Shown: piece by piece, positions 1-10,066 of the stretch
Position numbering within the stretch: the stretch's first letter is position 1
Layout of the letters: the number at the start of each line of letters is the position of its first letter
Source of the DNA: 2-12-FULL-35-23 sp965196985
Lineage (GTDB): Bacteria; Pseudomonadota; Gammaproteobacteria; UBA12402
Reading direction: 5' to 3'
Assembly: GCA_965196985.1 (NCBI GenBank)
Contig: CBDALO010000168.1
Coordinates: forward strand, 62,001-126,000
DNA: 64,000 nucleotides
Notes under the pieces: generated by a model
Told to the model about the DNA's origin: nothing
Seen by the model: only the letters and a program-made list of their open reading frames with translations
Database searches by the model: none
Translations under genes and position numbers: made by a program

Positions 1-547
1 GGAAGTTTCCTTCTTCTGCTAAGCACATGGCATTGGTAATTTCATTAAGAATTGATTTACAGCAAAACTTATATTTTTTACCGGATGCGCAAGGGCAGGG
101 GTCATAGCTATCTGGAATAGCTAACTTAGCCGCTTCTATTTCTTCTTGGTCATGACTGGCATATTCATCACCTTTTAAGGAGTGCATTGTTGACCGAACG
201 CCCCCCATTGCTTGCCCAAGCCCTTCCATGGCGACATGCGTTAGATCATTAATGAATTGCGCCGAAACTGCTTCAAAGGGAATGGCCATCTGTTTAGCAA
301 CCTGACTTACAAGCGCTTCTGCTGGGTCACCCTTGGTGATGACAAGCTTATTTGGCTTGGCTTTCTCTTTAGCTTGATCAATAAGCTGTTTGACATCCTC
401 TTGCGATAATTCCGTGAGTGTGATTTGATGAGCAAGCAGTAGGTTTTGCGCGGTGTCTAAAATCATATAAATATCAACATTAGCAGGTTCTTCAGTGATT
501 TGTGCATCAAACCGGAAAATAGCCCAAAGATTTTCTGAATGATTCAT
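1..547 (-). CDS. SEC-C motif protein, partial (C-terminus off the window)
   Basis: The minus-strand frame opens at an ATG at 547 (MNHSENLWAIFRFDAQI) and runs off the left edge, giving about 182 residues. Near the visible end there is a CPCASGKKYKFCC block, the C-x-C...CC zinc-binding SEC-C motif first described at the C-terminus of SecA and present in many small proteins of unknown role. The part before it is acidic and mostly helical in character. It starts 15 bases after the sspA stop on the same strand, so the two are probably co-transcribed. In many gammaproteobacteria sspA is followed by sspB; this protein is not SspB. No specific function is claimed. Confidence 0.75.
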   Translation of the reverse strand, partial: MNHSENLWAIFRFDAQITEEPANVDIYMILDTAQNLLLAHQITLTELSQEDVKQLIDQAKEKAKPNKLVITKGDPAEALVSQVAKQMAIPFEAVSAQFINDLTHVAMEGLGQAMGGVRSTMHSLKGDEYASHDQEEIEAAKLAIPDSYDPCPCASGKKYKFCCKSILNEITNAMCLAEEGNF

Positions 548-562
548 ACATGGATCCTTTAT

Positions 563-1210
563 CTAGTTTTGTTCCAGTGTTAAATGCAGCTCACGTTCCG
601 TTAAGGTTAAGCTACTTTGAAATGCCTTGCGAGCGAAAACTCGCTCAGCGTATTCTATCAAGGGTTGTGCACGTTTAGGCAGTTTAATCCCTAAGACAGG
701 TAAGCGCCATAACAGGGGTGCTAAACAGCAGTCTATCAGCGAGAAAGTTTCACCACCGAAATAAGGCGATTCTTGCGCATTCACCAGAGGCGCAAATTTT
801 AATAAAGCTTGCTGCAACGCCTTACGAGGGGTTTTTGCTGTTTTTTCATTACCCATTAAAACCTGATGAAAAAAGGGATAACAATCACGCTCTAAGCGCA
901 AGACCTTCATCCGGGTATCTGCGCGAAACACAGCATTATCAGGGAGCAGAGGCGGGTTAGGGTAACGCTCCTCAAGGTACTGCATAATTAACTCAGACTC
1001 CGGCAAGACAAGACTTTGATCAACTAATGTAGGTAGTTCCGCAGAAGGATTAACCTCAAGTAAGCTACCCGGTAGATCAGCAGGATCTACTTCAATCACT
1101 TCTGCCGACAAGTTTTTTTCCGCTAAAACAAGACGGGTTCGATGATTGTAAATGTCATCGGAGGCGGTATATAAAACCCTAAGGGCTTTTTTACTTGCGA
1201 TGATTGCCAT
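563..1210 (-). CDS. sspA: Stringent starvation protein A-like (GST fold)
   Basis: The product has 215 residues. It has a thioredoxin-like N-terminal domain (VLYTASDDIYNHRTRLVLAEKNL), the conserved cis-Pro region (SAELPTLVDQSLVLPESELIMQYLEERYP) and an all-helical C-terminal GST domain. Length and sequence resemble gammaproteobacterial SspA, an RNA-polymerase-associated GST-like protein acting in stress and stationary phase. In several pathogens it controls virulence genes. The N-terminus lacks an obvious catalytic Cys or Ser, as expected for SspA, which is not an active glutathione transferase. The ATG at 1210 follows a 81-base gap from the next gene. It is probably first in a unit with the SEC-C gene. 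A generic GST is the alternative reading, less likely. Confidence 0.8.
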   Translation of the reverse strand: MAIIASKKALRVLYTASDDIYNHRTRLVLAEKNLSAEVIEVDPADLPGSLLEVNPSAELPTLVDQSLVLPESELIMQYLEERYPNPPLLPDNAVFRADTRMKVLRLERDCYPFFHQVLMGNEKTAKTPRKALQQALLKFAPLVNAQESPYFGGETFSLIDCCLAPLLWRLPVLGIKLPKRAQPLIEYAERVFARKAFQSSLTLTERELHLTLEQN

Positions 1211-1291
1211 AATGAATCAAGCTACATACGTGCATTGTTGATAAAACGCCACGCAGTTTACTCGAAAAGCCTTAAAATACCTAGCAAAAAC

Positions 1292-1894
1292 TCAGTGTGT
1301 CAGCACCATAATATCCAGACCTTCCGGATTAGGAAACTGTTTAAACCCTATCGATTGATAGTGCCCTACCAATTTCTCCCTTGCGAGCTGTTTCTCTTTG
1401 GGTAAGTGGCTGAGCTTGGCGTCTTTAGGGAGAAAATCATAGTCAGGACTGAACTGCAAAGGTATCGCCTCGGTTGCTAAAAACTCACAATCATTGCCAA
1501 AGATTTCCCAGAGTCGCTGAATGGCTTCTAAACCCAGTTTGCGCCCTTGGTATTCTGGGTCAAGGTAAATAGCATCAAGTACCATAAACCGACAAGGGTA
1601 GTTTGGCGTCGTCTTTCCCATTGCTTTCCAATCTTTGGGGCGAAAGGTCTGAAAGCCATCGGTGAGGATCTCGACAATACGCGACAGTTCCACGAAATCA
1701 TCGGCAATCGCAAGCAAGTCAAATTCATCTTGATAGCGTTGATGCCAGTTAAATTTACTCAGACTCAGTTTACCGATCACCTTATCGTCCTGCGGATAAA
1801 ACGTATCATCAACCAAGGTGACTGAAATCTCTAAAAGATGATCATAATACCTTTCTGTAGAAAGGTTGGGGCGTAATTGAATATCTAATTTCAT
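1292..1894 (-). CDS. Acetyltransferase-like (GNAT-type) hypothetical protein
   Basis: The product has 200 residues. Its central segment, FMVLDAIYLDPEYQGRKLGL followed by EAIQRLW, has the shape of GNAT motif A: a beta strand ending in L-D-x-I-x-L, a Q-G-R-x-L-G pyrophosphate-binding loop for acetyl-CoA, then a helix. The C-terminal KLVGHYQSIGFKQF matches the usual GNAT end (Y-x-x-x-G-F). The substrate cannot be predicted. It lies 8 bases from the stop of the broken integrase on the same strand, so it may be cargo of the same integrated element. The start at 1894 gives a full-length reading. Confidence 0.6.
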   Translation of the reverse strand: MKLDIQLRPNLSTERYYDHLLEISVTLVDDTFYPQDDKVIGKLSLSKFNWHQRYQDEFDLLAIADDFVELSRIVEILTDGFQTFRPKDWKAMGKTTPNYPCRFMVLDAIYLDPEYQGRKLGLEAIQRLWEIFGNDCEFLATEAIPLQFSPDYDFLPKDAKLSHLPKEKQLAREKLVGHYQSIGFKQFPNPEGLDIMVLTH

Positions 1895-2509
1895 AATAAC
1901 TCCTAACTGTTTTTACTACCGATATACGCTGAAGCAATCGACTCACGACTATGACCAGCATGCTCGGAGACTAATTGACGAGCCAAACTATCCAAGCGTT
2001 TATCAATCCGCCTGAGCTGGCCACCGTTCACGGGTGACTCATGCCCTGTGGTTTCTTTATAAAGCTTGTTGAGGTATTCATGACGTAACCCGTGTGACGT
2101 TAAACCGTGCTTACGAGAAATCCCGTGTTTAGCGACGATATAGTAATAATGGTTACGATACGTTTTGTAACGTTGATCTGGTGGCACTAAACTTTCACCC
2201 GGTTTGGCGTAGCCTTTAATTCGATCGAGTAGGGCGCGTTGCTCGGCGGTGGTGATAGGAATAAAACGATCTCGTCCCCCTTTAGTGCCGTGGGTGATCA
2301 CAAGTGTTTGCCCTTGGTCGGCAAGGTGTGGTTGCAGTAACAAGCTTTCCTTGGCCCGTAACCCAAAATGTAATTGTAGCAGTAGGGCATCCGCCACTCG
2401 GGATGATTCCTCATTCACTTCTTGAATTTTTTTTGCCACATCAAACCCTTGGTCACTCCAGCCTTTGGCTGAGCGAGCGGCATAAGTCCGTACCGCCTTT
2501 TCGGGTGAG

Positions 2510-3942
2510 AGTATATTCCAATCGTAAGATGAGCCTGAAGCAGCATCTGAACAGATGTCACCATGATGGTCCATCGGTTAGTCTTCAGTGCTGATAGTAT
2601 CAGCTATTTGCTCTTTTGTTATTTTCTCAAATAACGTCTTCTTTGCTTCCTGCATCTTTTGTGCAGATTCATGATCAGTCAGAGAATACGCTAATTTATC
2701 TAGTCGTTCAAAGGTTTCATTTTCCTTTAAATACTGCTCAGCATTTTCAATTGATTTGAACTTTTCGTAAGGAGTCATAATGGCCTCGTAAGGGTAAAGT
2801 TTAGTTTGCTTACCCTTGCTATTAATGCTGGTTACAGGGAAGTAACAAGGTCTGTGAAAATTAATATAGTCGTTAAAATGCTGGTTATAGAATTCATTAA
2901 TTTGCGGGGCAAAACGTTGTTGAATATGTATGTAGCCAAAATGCTTTCTAACAACCGAGCCATTTTTACTTTCCACCAAACCGTTGTCATTACTATGCCT
3001 TGGCCTCGATTTAGTGAGTTCAATAAATAACTTTTGCAATAGTTTAGCTACATGCTGATTAATGTACTCTGAGCCATTATCAGCATGTAGGCCTAACACT
3101 TTAAATGGAAAGGTATCGATTATTTGCTCTAAGACAGGGATTAAGTAAGCCTCACTAATTTTTTCAACAGCGCAGACTACTTCCATCTGTGTCACCTCGT
3201 CAACAGCATTAATATGATAAACACCCTTGATTTTATCCATATCTCCTTGGTGCACTGTATCAATACGTATAAAGCCAGGCCTACCCTCTGGAGTTGGTTT
3301 TCGCCTTTCACCAATAGAAACCTGCGTTGCTTTAGTTTTATTAAAGTGTCGCCGTTTGCGCTGGTAGGTTTCAGTTTGTCGAAGATTGTAAAGATGAGAG
3401 ACTGAGATAAAAGCAAGACGCGCATAACGCTTATCTCCAAACAAATGAAAGGCTCTCTCGCAAAGTTTTTTTGTGGTAGGCCCGCTAAGCGTTTGATGAA
3501 CCTGATCCGTTTCAGCTAACAACCAAGTATCCTCATGCGTATAGATTAAGCTAAACTTATTTCTAGGTGATCGTTGCTTAACAACAACTTTTCCTGACTT
3601 TTGATACTGAGCAATTAGCCTAGTAATTTGTGAACGTGAGTAACCAGTCATTCGTTGCAGGTAATCACGAATCAATCCTTTGTCCTTTTTGCACATACCG
3701 CAATAAGCAAATTTTTTTAATGTGTTCGTAACCCATAGGTAAGATTCTGCTCGTGATGTAGCTTCAAAGGTAAGCTGGGTTGATGAGGATAGAAATTGCT
3801 CAATCTGGGCAAGTGTGTTTAATTCTATGTCGTTCATATTGATATTCATCCATATAGGATGAACGATCACGCAACAACTTCAGGCCCACTTTGCATTGGA
3901 AAGTGGGGGCTATTTCAGGCTCATCTTGCATTGGAAGAGACT
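2510..3942 (-). mobile_element. IS with rve-type transposase, copy 1 (1433 bp, intact)
   Basis: The ends were placed by comparing three copies in this window. One terminus starts AGTATATTCCAATCG, the other (reversed) AGTCTCTTCCAATGC; both continue AAGATGAGCCTGAA, giving an imperfect inverted repeat of about 28 bases. A 5-bp direct duplication GTGAG flanks it at 2505-2509 and 3943-3947. It splits the integrase gene. The other copies lie at 15063-17971 and 60034-63006, each with its own 5-bp duplication. Confidence 0.9.
2578..3870 (-). CDS. DDE (rve) transposase of the 1433-bp IS
   Basis: This 430-residue transposase has an N-terminal helix-turn-helix region (DYLQRMTGYSRSQITRLIAQ) and an integrase-core (rve) domain with the catalytic triad visible as FIRIDTVHQ (D), LHADNGSEYIN (D) and GLVESKNGSV (E). 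It resembles IS481/IS3-type integrases, but I could not match it to a named IS. The frame opens at a GTG; the ATG of MNDIELNTL about 33 bases downstream may be the real start. This is the only copy in the window with an uninterrupted gene. Confidence 0.85.
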   Translation of the reverse strand: MIVHPIWMNINMNDIELNTLAQIEQFLSSSTQLTFEATSRAESYLWVTNTLKKFAYCGMCKKDKGLIRDYLQRMTGYSRSQITRLIAQYQKSGKVVVKQRSPRNKFSLIYTHEDTWLLAETDQVHQTLSGPTTKKLCERAFHLFGDKRYARLAFISVSHLYNLRQTETYQRKRRHFNKTKATQVSIGERRKPTPEGRPGFIRIDTVHQGDMDKIKGVYHINAVDEVTQMEVVCAVEKISEAYLIPVLEQIIDTFPFKVLGLHADNGSEYINQHVAKLLQKLFIELTKSRPRHSNDNGLVESKNGSVVRKHFGYIHIQQRFAPQINEFYNQHFNDYINFHRPCYFPVTSINSKGKQTKLYPYEAIMTPYEKFKSIENAEQYLKENETFERLDKLAYSLTDHESAQKMQEAKKTLFEKITKEQIADTISTED

Positions 3943-4279
3943 GTGAGCTGACATAACACTCTAACCGTTGCACCATGCTGGGTTTCTCAATCCAGTGCGC
4001 AAAGGTACGAAAAGTACTGAGATTAAACTGCATGGTCGAAGCAGATAACCCTGAGGCTTCCCAGTGTTTGACTAACGCCTCAATGTGCTTTCCACGCAAA
4101 GCTTTTACGGTGTTAAACTTAAACCCCATCTGGCGTAAATCACGAAACCCTTTCCACAGGGCTTGCACTCGACGTTGTCGAGTGGCGTAAGCGGCGACTG
4201 TGCGACCATTCGCCTTATACGGGTTGTGTTCTTTAATCACTTGACGGAACGTCTCCTTCCAAGTGGGCTTTTTTTTCAT

Positions 4280-4697
4280 GACGTTTTCCTCATCGTTGGA
4301 TTCGATGCTTACAGTTGGTCTCTAACTCAAAATTCGTGAGTGTTTTCTAGCCAGCCTTAATTACCGGAGCAATTAAGCGCATTCAAAGCTAAGGACTACC
4401 CAATTAGACCTCATTGGTATCGTGCTCAAACAGTTTAAGCGATTAGCGGAACCAACCGACTTAAAGCTTATCGACGCCCAATGTCGAACTTGCACGAACG
4501 GGCAAACTACTCTTTTTTGTCTTTTTTGTCTTTTTCGTCTTTCTCCTCTTTTTGATCGTTTAAAAGCCTTGGTACTTTGCCAAAAGCCCAAGGGAGTTAA
4601 CTTGCCGGATCCCGTCAAGCAACGGCGATCAAGGGTAATCTAAAAAAATTGCTCATGCTGAGGTCCGGCCGGAATCCTGGTTAAAAGGGACCAAATC
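4280..4697. other. Intergenic stretch upstream of the integrase, no confident gene
   Basis: The 420 bases between the integrase start and the Tn3 remnant hold no gene I can defend. A plus-strand frame at 4422-4643 (73 codons) contains CRTC and FCLF, loosely zinc-finger-like, but it runs through a T-rich direct repeat (CTTTTTTGT twice, 4508-4530) and is probably chance. The position just upstream of an integrase makes this a place to look for an attachment site; I see no tRNA end here. Confidence 0.35.
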
Positions 4698-6680
4698 TCA
4701 ATGATTAGCTAATTTATAATCAATTTCTGTAGTATTTCTTTCCATATCAAGTGTAAAAACACCAAATCGATTGAGATGATCGCGCCAGTAAGGTGAAAGG
4801 CTCGCTAAAACCTCATCAGGTATATCCATTCCTTCCGCTTTCAGCTTATTCACAGCCTTTGTTTGATGTACGACAGTATGAAAGATCAACATGTTTGCTA
4901 ATAAATGGTTAAACTTAATAATCTTTTGCTGACTAAATTGCAAGTTATCCGCTATGACGCCACCACCACCAAACCGCAACCAACCAATAAATTCATTAAA
5001 CTCTTCGCTTTTACAAGTTGCAGCTTGTATGACACGGCGTAATTCTGAATCATTAATATAGTTAAGTAAAAACTCTGTCCTTACGACTCGCCCTAACTCT
5101 CTAAAAGCATAATACAATTTATTCTTACGGCTTTTAGAGCATAATCGTCTTAGTACTGTTGATGCTTTTACTTGGCCGCTTTGGATTGATAACACGACAC
5201 GTAACATATCATAATAATGGGTCTTAATTAACACCCAATCAATCGCTTTTTCGGTAAATAATGATTGGATATGCTCATAATAATCTTTCGGGTCGGCTTT
5301 GTAATAATATAAGTGCTTAAAGCGTTTAATGCGCGGCATAATAGCAATTGACATTAAGAACGATAACCCAAACAAAACCTCGCTTTGTGCCCAAGAGTCA
5401 CCGTACACTTTATGAATCTGCATTTCTGAATCGTTCTCAACAACCCCATCTAATAAGTACACACTTTCATGCACACTCGACGAAATAAAGTTACTAAATA
5501 GCGCAATATACTGGTCCGATACATGGTAATAGCCGACACCACCGTATCGCCCATAACGGATATGATGTGCAGCTAATAAGTTCTGGCTGTACATATCCCA
5601 AAAGGTACCATCAACTGATGCGCTATCTCCTGGCCCCCAACGCTTTGGTAGTTCAAATAAGCTGTAACCATTAATAGTGCGATTACAGGCTTTGATTATA
5701 CGGTGTTCAGTAACATGATGATGAAAAACCCATGCGATTTGTTTTCTAGAGAACTTTATCAAACAGCGTTCCGTCTGTGTTGGCCCAAGATTACAGCCAT
5801 AGGATAACGAGGTTGCAATAAATCGTGGAGAATAATTTTTTATCTTGCTTTCATTGCCTGATAGGGGTTTAAAGAAAGCACTTAAACTTAACCACCTTTC
5901 TACATCTATCATTGCATCCACTATTGATATCGTTGGCATTTCAGCCATAACAGCTTTTTTAATGTCGTTAAGTTTTGGATGTAACTTTTTTGCTGAAGGT
6001 TTTTTTAAGACAGGTTGACCTGATTCATTAATAACAAGAGAAGCGTTTTTATGATAAGAGTCATTAACCTTTTGAGAGGTTTTTTGTAATCTCTTTTTTA
6101 GCGTCACTACTAACTGTTCCTTATCAGTAGGTAGTCCAGCATTTTTACAGTATTCATTAAGTCTATCATAGAATTCACTCCAACTAATAAGCTGTTTATT
6201 GGGGTCATCATAGATATACGCATCTTTAACATAAGCATCACTACAATTTAAATCACCCATCAGTGTATGAAATACAGCAATTTCATAATAATGTTTATGA
6301 ACCTTAGCAATTACATCGCCTTTCTTTAAGCCTGTGACCAATTTAAACCATGACTTTGATAATAAACTTAAATCAATTGGAACCTCAGCGTGTTGGCTTA
6401 AGTCAATCCACTCCTCATTTGATGTTCTATGATGATTGATAAAACGTAAAGCCACCTCAATGGATTTATCTTCTGATGAAGAAAAAATATCCAGGTTCAT
6501 TAGTAAATCGAAAATTAAAGTTCGCTTATTGCTATAAGGCTTTAAAACCCAACCAAAATGTTTGTCACCTATTAGCCCTAAATGCTTACGACACTCTTCA
6601 ATTAGATTAGATAGCTTATCACCAAACTGTTCCTCAATAGCAGAAACTTTTTCTTCCGCTGTATCGCTTCTATCAAGTCA
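4698..6680 (-). pseudogene. Tn3-family transposase remnant (5' truncated)
   Basis: The minus-strand frame continues upstream of the ATG at 6500 to a stop near 6680, giving about 660 residues of a protein that is normally close to 1000. The catalytic half is present: SASVDGTFWDMYSQNLLAAH (first D), KVYGDSWAQSEVLF (second D) and GRVVRTEFLLNYI (E), followed by the conserved tail SPYWRDHLNRFG. The N-terminal 340 or so residues are missing. It is clearly different in sequence from the Tn3 transposase at 10832-19765, so it is a separate transposon remnant. No resolvase or terminal repeat accompanies it. Confidence 0.8.
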
Positions 6681-6702
6681 GGCCGGCTTCGCTGGCAACT
6701 TT

Positions 6703-6836
6703 CTAAGCCTCTAAGAGTTTAGTCTTTACAAAGCCACGAGTATTATTAAGTCTCAAACTAGTCAAACCTGCCCATGGAATAATAACGAATAAAAATAACA
6801 CACCTGCTATAGAAATTGCTTCAGGTAGCTGAGCAA
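6703..6836 (-). pseudogene. C-terminal scrap of a membrane protein
   Basis: A minus-strand frame ending in TAG at 6703-6705 reads VIAQLPEAISIAGVLFLF, then VIIPWAGLTSLRLNN, then TRGFVKTKLLEA. It is one hydrophobic segment followed by a basic tail. It has no start and abuts the IS91-like element, which probably cut off its 5' part. The source gene is not recognisable. Confidence 0.4.
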
Positions 6837-8027
6837 TAACTCACCTACTATACGCGCTTCTCATTTTACTCTAAGAATAATGAAACGCTTTAGTATCAAA
6901 CAAATCTTGGTAACCAATCAGAACTGGTGGAACTTTCACACCAAGTACAAAGATAAAATCAGAGAAGCTATTGTCATTGGCATTGTTAAGCTGCTTAGCT
7001 GCAAACATCCTATGCGTGGCCATAAAGAGTATCATTGCAGTAATCCAAACTGTTCACACGTCAAATACATCCGCCATACCTGCAAAGCTAAAAGCTGTTC
7101 ATCGTGTGGTAAAAAAGCCACAGAAGTATGGATACAACAACAAATGGCAATCTTACCCAACACTGCATGGCAACACATCACATTCACCATGCCCTCTACT
7201 CTTTGGGACTGCTTTTGGACAAACAGAGAGCTTCTTAATTTACTCCCACCATTAGCAGCAAAGGTGTTACTCAAGCTTGCTAAAAACAAGAGGGTTAAAC
7301 CCGGTGTATTTATCGCGCTTCACACCTTTGGCAGAGATCTAAAGCGCAATGTGCATCTTCATGCGTCAATCACTCTGGGTGGTATCAACAAAGAGTTAAC
7401 ACAATGGAAAAGCCTCTACTTCCATCAACCTACACTAATGTCCATGTGGCGTTATGAGGTCATTAACCTTTTTAGAAACCACCACCAGGACAAAGGGCTT
7501 ATTCTGCCAAATCAGTTAGCCTCTACACTGAACCACACTTTCAACTTTAATCAACTGCTTGATCAGCTTTACCAAAAACGATGGGTAGTACATTGCGCAA
7601 AGCCCTCAAAGAATCACAAACAAAACGTTAAATACTTAGGTCGATACACCAAACGTCCTCCTATTGCTGAGTCAAAAATTAAAAACTTTGATGGGAGCAG
7701 CCTCAGTTTTAATTATCTTGATCACGTCTCTAAAACCTACAAGCAATTTAAATTAACCGCGGAAGAGTTTATTGCTCGATTTATTCAACACATTCCTGAT
7801 GTTGGCTTTCGTATGGTGCGTTATTATGGGTTTCTTGCTAACCGGGTGCGAGGTGAGATGCTACCCAAAGTCAGACTCCTATTAGGTGAAACTGATCCAA
7901 ACACACCCCAGGTCAATTACCGCACCTTAATGCAAAATAATTTTAACATTGACCCCTATGAATGTGTTCTATGCGGTAGCCAAATGTTTTTAGCTAACTG
8001 CTGGTATAGACAACCTAACCGTTACAA

Positions 8028-9559
8028 GATAGAGCGTTATTTTGTCTGTAAAAACCAACTTCAGTACTTAGAAAAACCTTTAAAATTCTAAATGGCACTC
8101 TATTGTACCTGTCTCATCGCATAATATCTTAAATTAATTATGCTAATCAATCTAAAAAATTATTTATACCTCAAATTTTTCTCCTTTCAAAATAAATTAT
8201 TAACTTTTAGGTAATAGCAATTATATCTCGTTAATAAGAACAAGAATGATCTATCCTAAAACCCTATGAAGCCTTATTATTCACTTCAACTTAAGTATCT
8301 AGGTGATCCGCTCCACTGGTCATCAATTTCCACTAAAACAGCTGATACGAGCCTTAGGCACGATTCAGTATTAGGGAAAATTCCAACTGTATGCGTCCTT
8401 CTTTTTACCTCTCTGTTTACGCGCTCAGCTATGTTACTGGTTCTTAATCTTTTTTGATGCGGCCTGTCAAAGTTCATCACTACTAAGCCCTCCGGTATGT
8501 TCACTTCCAACCAAGAAGAAAGCTCTGGTGCTGTTTGCTGATATTTATCTACCGCCATAGCCAATAGTCTTTCCGACTCATGAATGTTTGAGGCATTAAA
8601 TATAGCTGTAATCTCCTCAGCTACTGGTTCCTTCATTGAGCGCTTTGGTATGTGAGCCTGAGCATTTTGCTGCAAATGAAATTGGCAGCGTTGCCAAGGA
8701 ACACTGGGGAACACAGCTCTTCTAGCGGCTTTTAGGCCAGTATGAGCGTCGCTAGTGATCAACTCAATACCATGTATACCTCGCTCAACCAACTGCTGAA
8801 GAAAATCACGCCAATGTACCTCAGCCTCTGATAACGCAACAGAAACACCTAGCACTGTTCTCTTGCCGGTTGATTCATCAAAGCCATAGGCTATCAATAC
8901 CGCACAGTCTTGTACTGTGCCGCTAGTGCGCACCTTCTCATAACGTGCATCTAGCCAAAGATATTTTATCTTTCCTAACGGCTTATTTCGCCATTTCTTT
9001 AAATCTTCATCCAACAATTTAGCGCAACGGCTTACCTCTGTGCTTGAAATATCTGTTCCACAGAGTTGCTTTAGCACCTTTTCAACTTTGCGCGTGGAAA
9101 CCCCATGCACATACATTTCAGCGACAGCCAGCTTAAGTGCTCTATCAGAGCGTACACCTCGCTCTAAGACTGATGGATAGAAGGCTTCATTGGAGTCTCT
9201 AACCTGCGGTATCTGTAGCTCAAGCTGACCTTGACCTGTGTTAATTAACCTTGGTTTAAAGCCGTTCGCATATCCGTTTCTATCGCCAGTTCGCTCATAA
9301 GGACTGGCATTTAAATGGCGCTCCCTTTCTATTAACATAGCCTCATTCATCAACCTGGAGACAAGCTTAGGTAAAGCTTCAAACCCCTCCATCGCTAAAA
9401 CATGTATGGCTTCTTCGATTAAGTTCTCATTTTTATAGCAGCTCATTGTCATTCCTCTTTTTTGGTTAAGTTTACCTTAAAAGGAATTTCTAATCTGACT
9501 GAGTCGCCTGCTTATTTTCAGCAAGTCAATGGAATTTACAGAAAGGATGGCGCACTAGC
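8028..9559 (-). mobile_element. IS256-family element, copy A (1532 bp)
   Basis: One end reads GATAGAGCGTTATTTTGTCT, the other (reversed) GCTAGTGCGCCATCCTTTCT; they form an imperfect inverted repeat of about 29 bases ending TCTGTAAAnnCC. The 8-bp duplication CGTTACAA lies at 8020-8027 and 9560-9567. Five copies of this element occur in the window, each 1532 bp when not itself interrupted. Confidence 0.92.
8286..9452 (-). CDS. IS256-family transposase (mutator type)
   Basis: This 388-residue protein has the usual IS256 order: an N-terminal DNA-binding region (AMLIERERHLNASPYERTGDRNGYANGFKP split over two short motifs), then catalytic residues in YLWLDARYEKVR (D), ELITSDAHTGLKAAR (D) and SNIAERVNREVKRR (E). 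The C-x-x-H signature before the last helix reads WQRCQFHLQQN. The gene is intact and its product is identical to copies B and C, which suggests recent spread. Confidence 0.93.
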   Translation of the reverse strand: MTMSCYKNENLIEEAIHVLAMEGFEALPKLVSRLMNEAMLIERERHLNASPYERTGDRNGYANGFKPRLINTGQGQLELQIPQVRDSNEAFYPSVLERGVRSDRALKLAVAEMYVHGVSTRKVEKVLKQLCGTDISSTEVSRCAKLLDEDLKKWRNKPLGKIKYLWLDARYEKVRTSGTVQDCAVLIAYGFDESTGKRTVLGVSVALSEAEVHWRDFLQQLVERGIHGIELITSDAHTGLKAARRAVFPSVPWQRCQFHLQQNAQAHIPKRSMKEPVAEEITAIFNASNIHESERLLAMAVDKYQQTAPELSSWLEVNIPEGLVVMNFDRPHQKRLRTSNIAERVNREVKRRTHTVGIFPNTESCLRLVSAVLVEIDDQWSGSPRYLS

Positions 9560-9613
9560 CGTTACAAATTGCTATCAAAGCATCGTGAACTCGCCTTACT
9601 GAAAAAAATCTAA

Positions 9614-9874
9614 TAACTTCCTAGGGGGTAGTCCGTCCAAAACAACAAATAACAGCTAGTTTTGGCTATTGTTTGTCATAACTAACCCTGCCCCACCACT
9701 AAATCGATTTTATAAAAAATACCTGTGCTAAAATTACTCATTTTAATTGGTGGTATTTTTACCAATTGACACATTGAAATTCCTTAATATCAAGTGAGGT
9801 TTTGAAATACTCTGAAATATTTTTAATCAGCGACCAAGTTATGTCATTAGAGTGAATTTTTTTATCTATTAAAC
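9614..9874. other. Flank between the IS91-like element and Tn3, no gene
   Basis: These 260 bases hold no confident gene. A minus-strand frame ending at 9766 reads RLIDKKIHSNDITWSLIKNI and SEYFKTSLDIKEFQCVNW, and would be the 3' end of something cut by the Tn3 insertion, but it is too short to identify. The 3' terminus of the IS91-like element should also lie here; I could not place it. Confidence 0.35.
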
Positions 9875-9937
9875 GGGTAAAGCCAGGATAAGTTCGTAGA
9901 GTTGCAGCACAAAGTGGGATTTCCCCATTTTTTGTCT
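9875..9937 (+). repeat. Left terminal inverted repeat of the Tn3 transposon
   Basis: These 63 bases match the reverse complement of 19791-19853 with one mismatch. The outer end starts GGGTAAAGCCAGGATAAG, resembling Tn3-family ends of the Tn4651 type. Four further bases outside (AAAC / GTTT) also match inversely. Confidence 0.88.
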
Positions 9938-10066
9938 ATCAACCCATCTTTTAATTAATTTAACCTTGCTCAATTAGCGCGTTAACTCAAGCAATTAATT
10001 ATGATTTGGTTAAACAGTAATGAATACTTACCTATGTAACTATCAAACGAAGCAGCTAGTTGCTTA

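Larger units (their letters stand above)
1903..4279 (-). pseudogene. Tyrosine integrase split by an rve-type IS
   Basis: Two minus-strand pieces, 4279-3943 and 2504-1903, join in frame when the IS at 2510-3942 and one copy of its duplication GTGAG are removed: 939 nt, 312 residues. The N-terminal piece is a helical SAM-like DNA-binding domain. The C-terminal piece has the tyrosine-recombinase catalytic pattern: R in LQLHFGLRAKES, H-x-L-R in SHGLRHEYLN, then AGHSRESIASAYIG with H and the nucleophile Tyr. The join reads ...CYVS-SPEKAVRTYAA. As it stands, neither half carries both domains, so it should be inactive. It probably drove integration of the surrounding accessory element. The N-terminal half now reads into the IS end. 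Confidence 0.85.
6880..9613 (+). pseudogene. IS91-like HUH transposase, C-terminus split by IS256
   Basis: The pieces 6880-8027 and 9568-9613 join in frame after removing IS256 and one 8-bp duplication (CGTTACAA), giving 397 residues ending ...NRYKLLSKHRELALLKKI. An N-terminal zinc ribbon (CSNPNCSHVKY ... CKAKSCSSCGKK) precedes the HUH nuclease motif NVHLHASITLGG and the Tyr-containing segment YLGRYTKRPPI. A second Cys pair (CVLCGSQ) lies near the end. This is the IS91/ISCR layout: single-strand rolling-circle transposition from a terminal origin. The insertion replaces only the last 15 residues with IS-derived sequence, so activity may not be completely lost. Confidence 0.85.

Noticed and set aside
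8266..8457. A 63-codon frame antisense to IS256, repeated with every copy.
   Set aside because: It lies wholly inside the transposase gene on the other strand and is repeated only because the IS is repeated.
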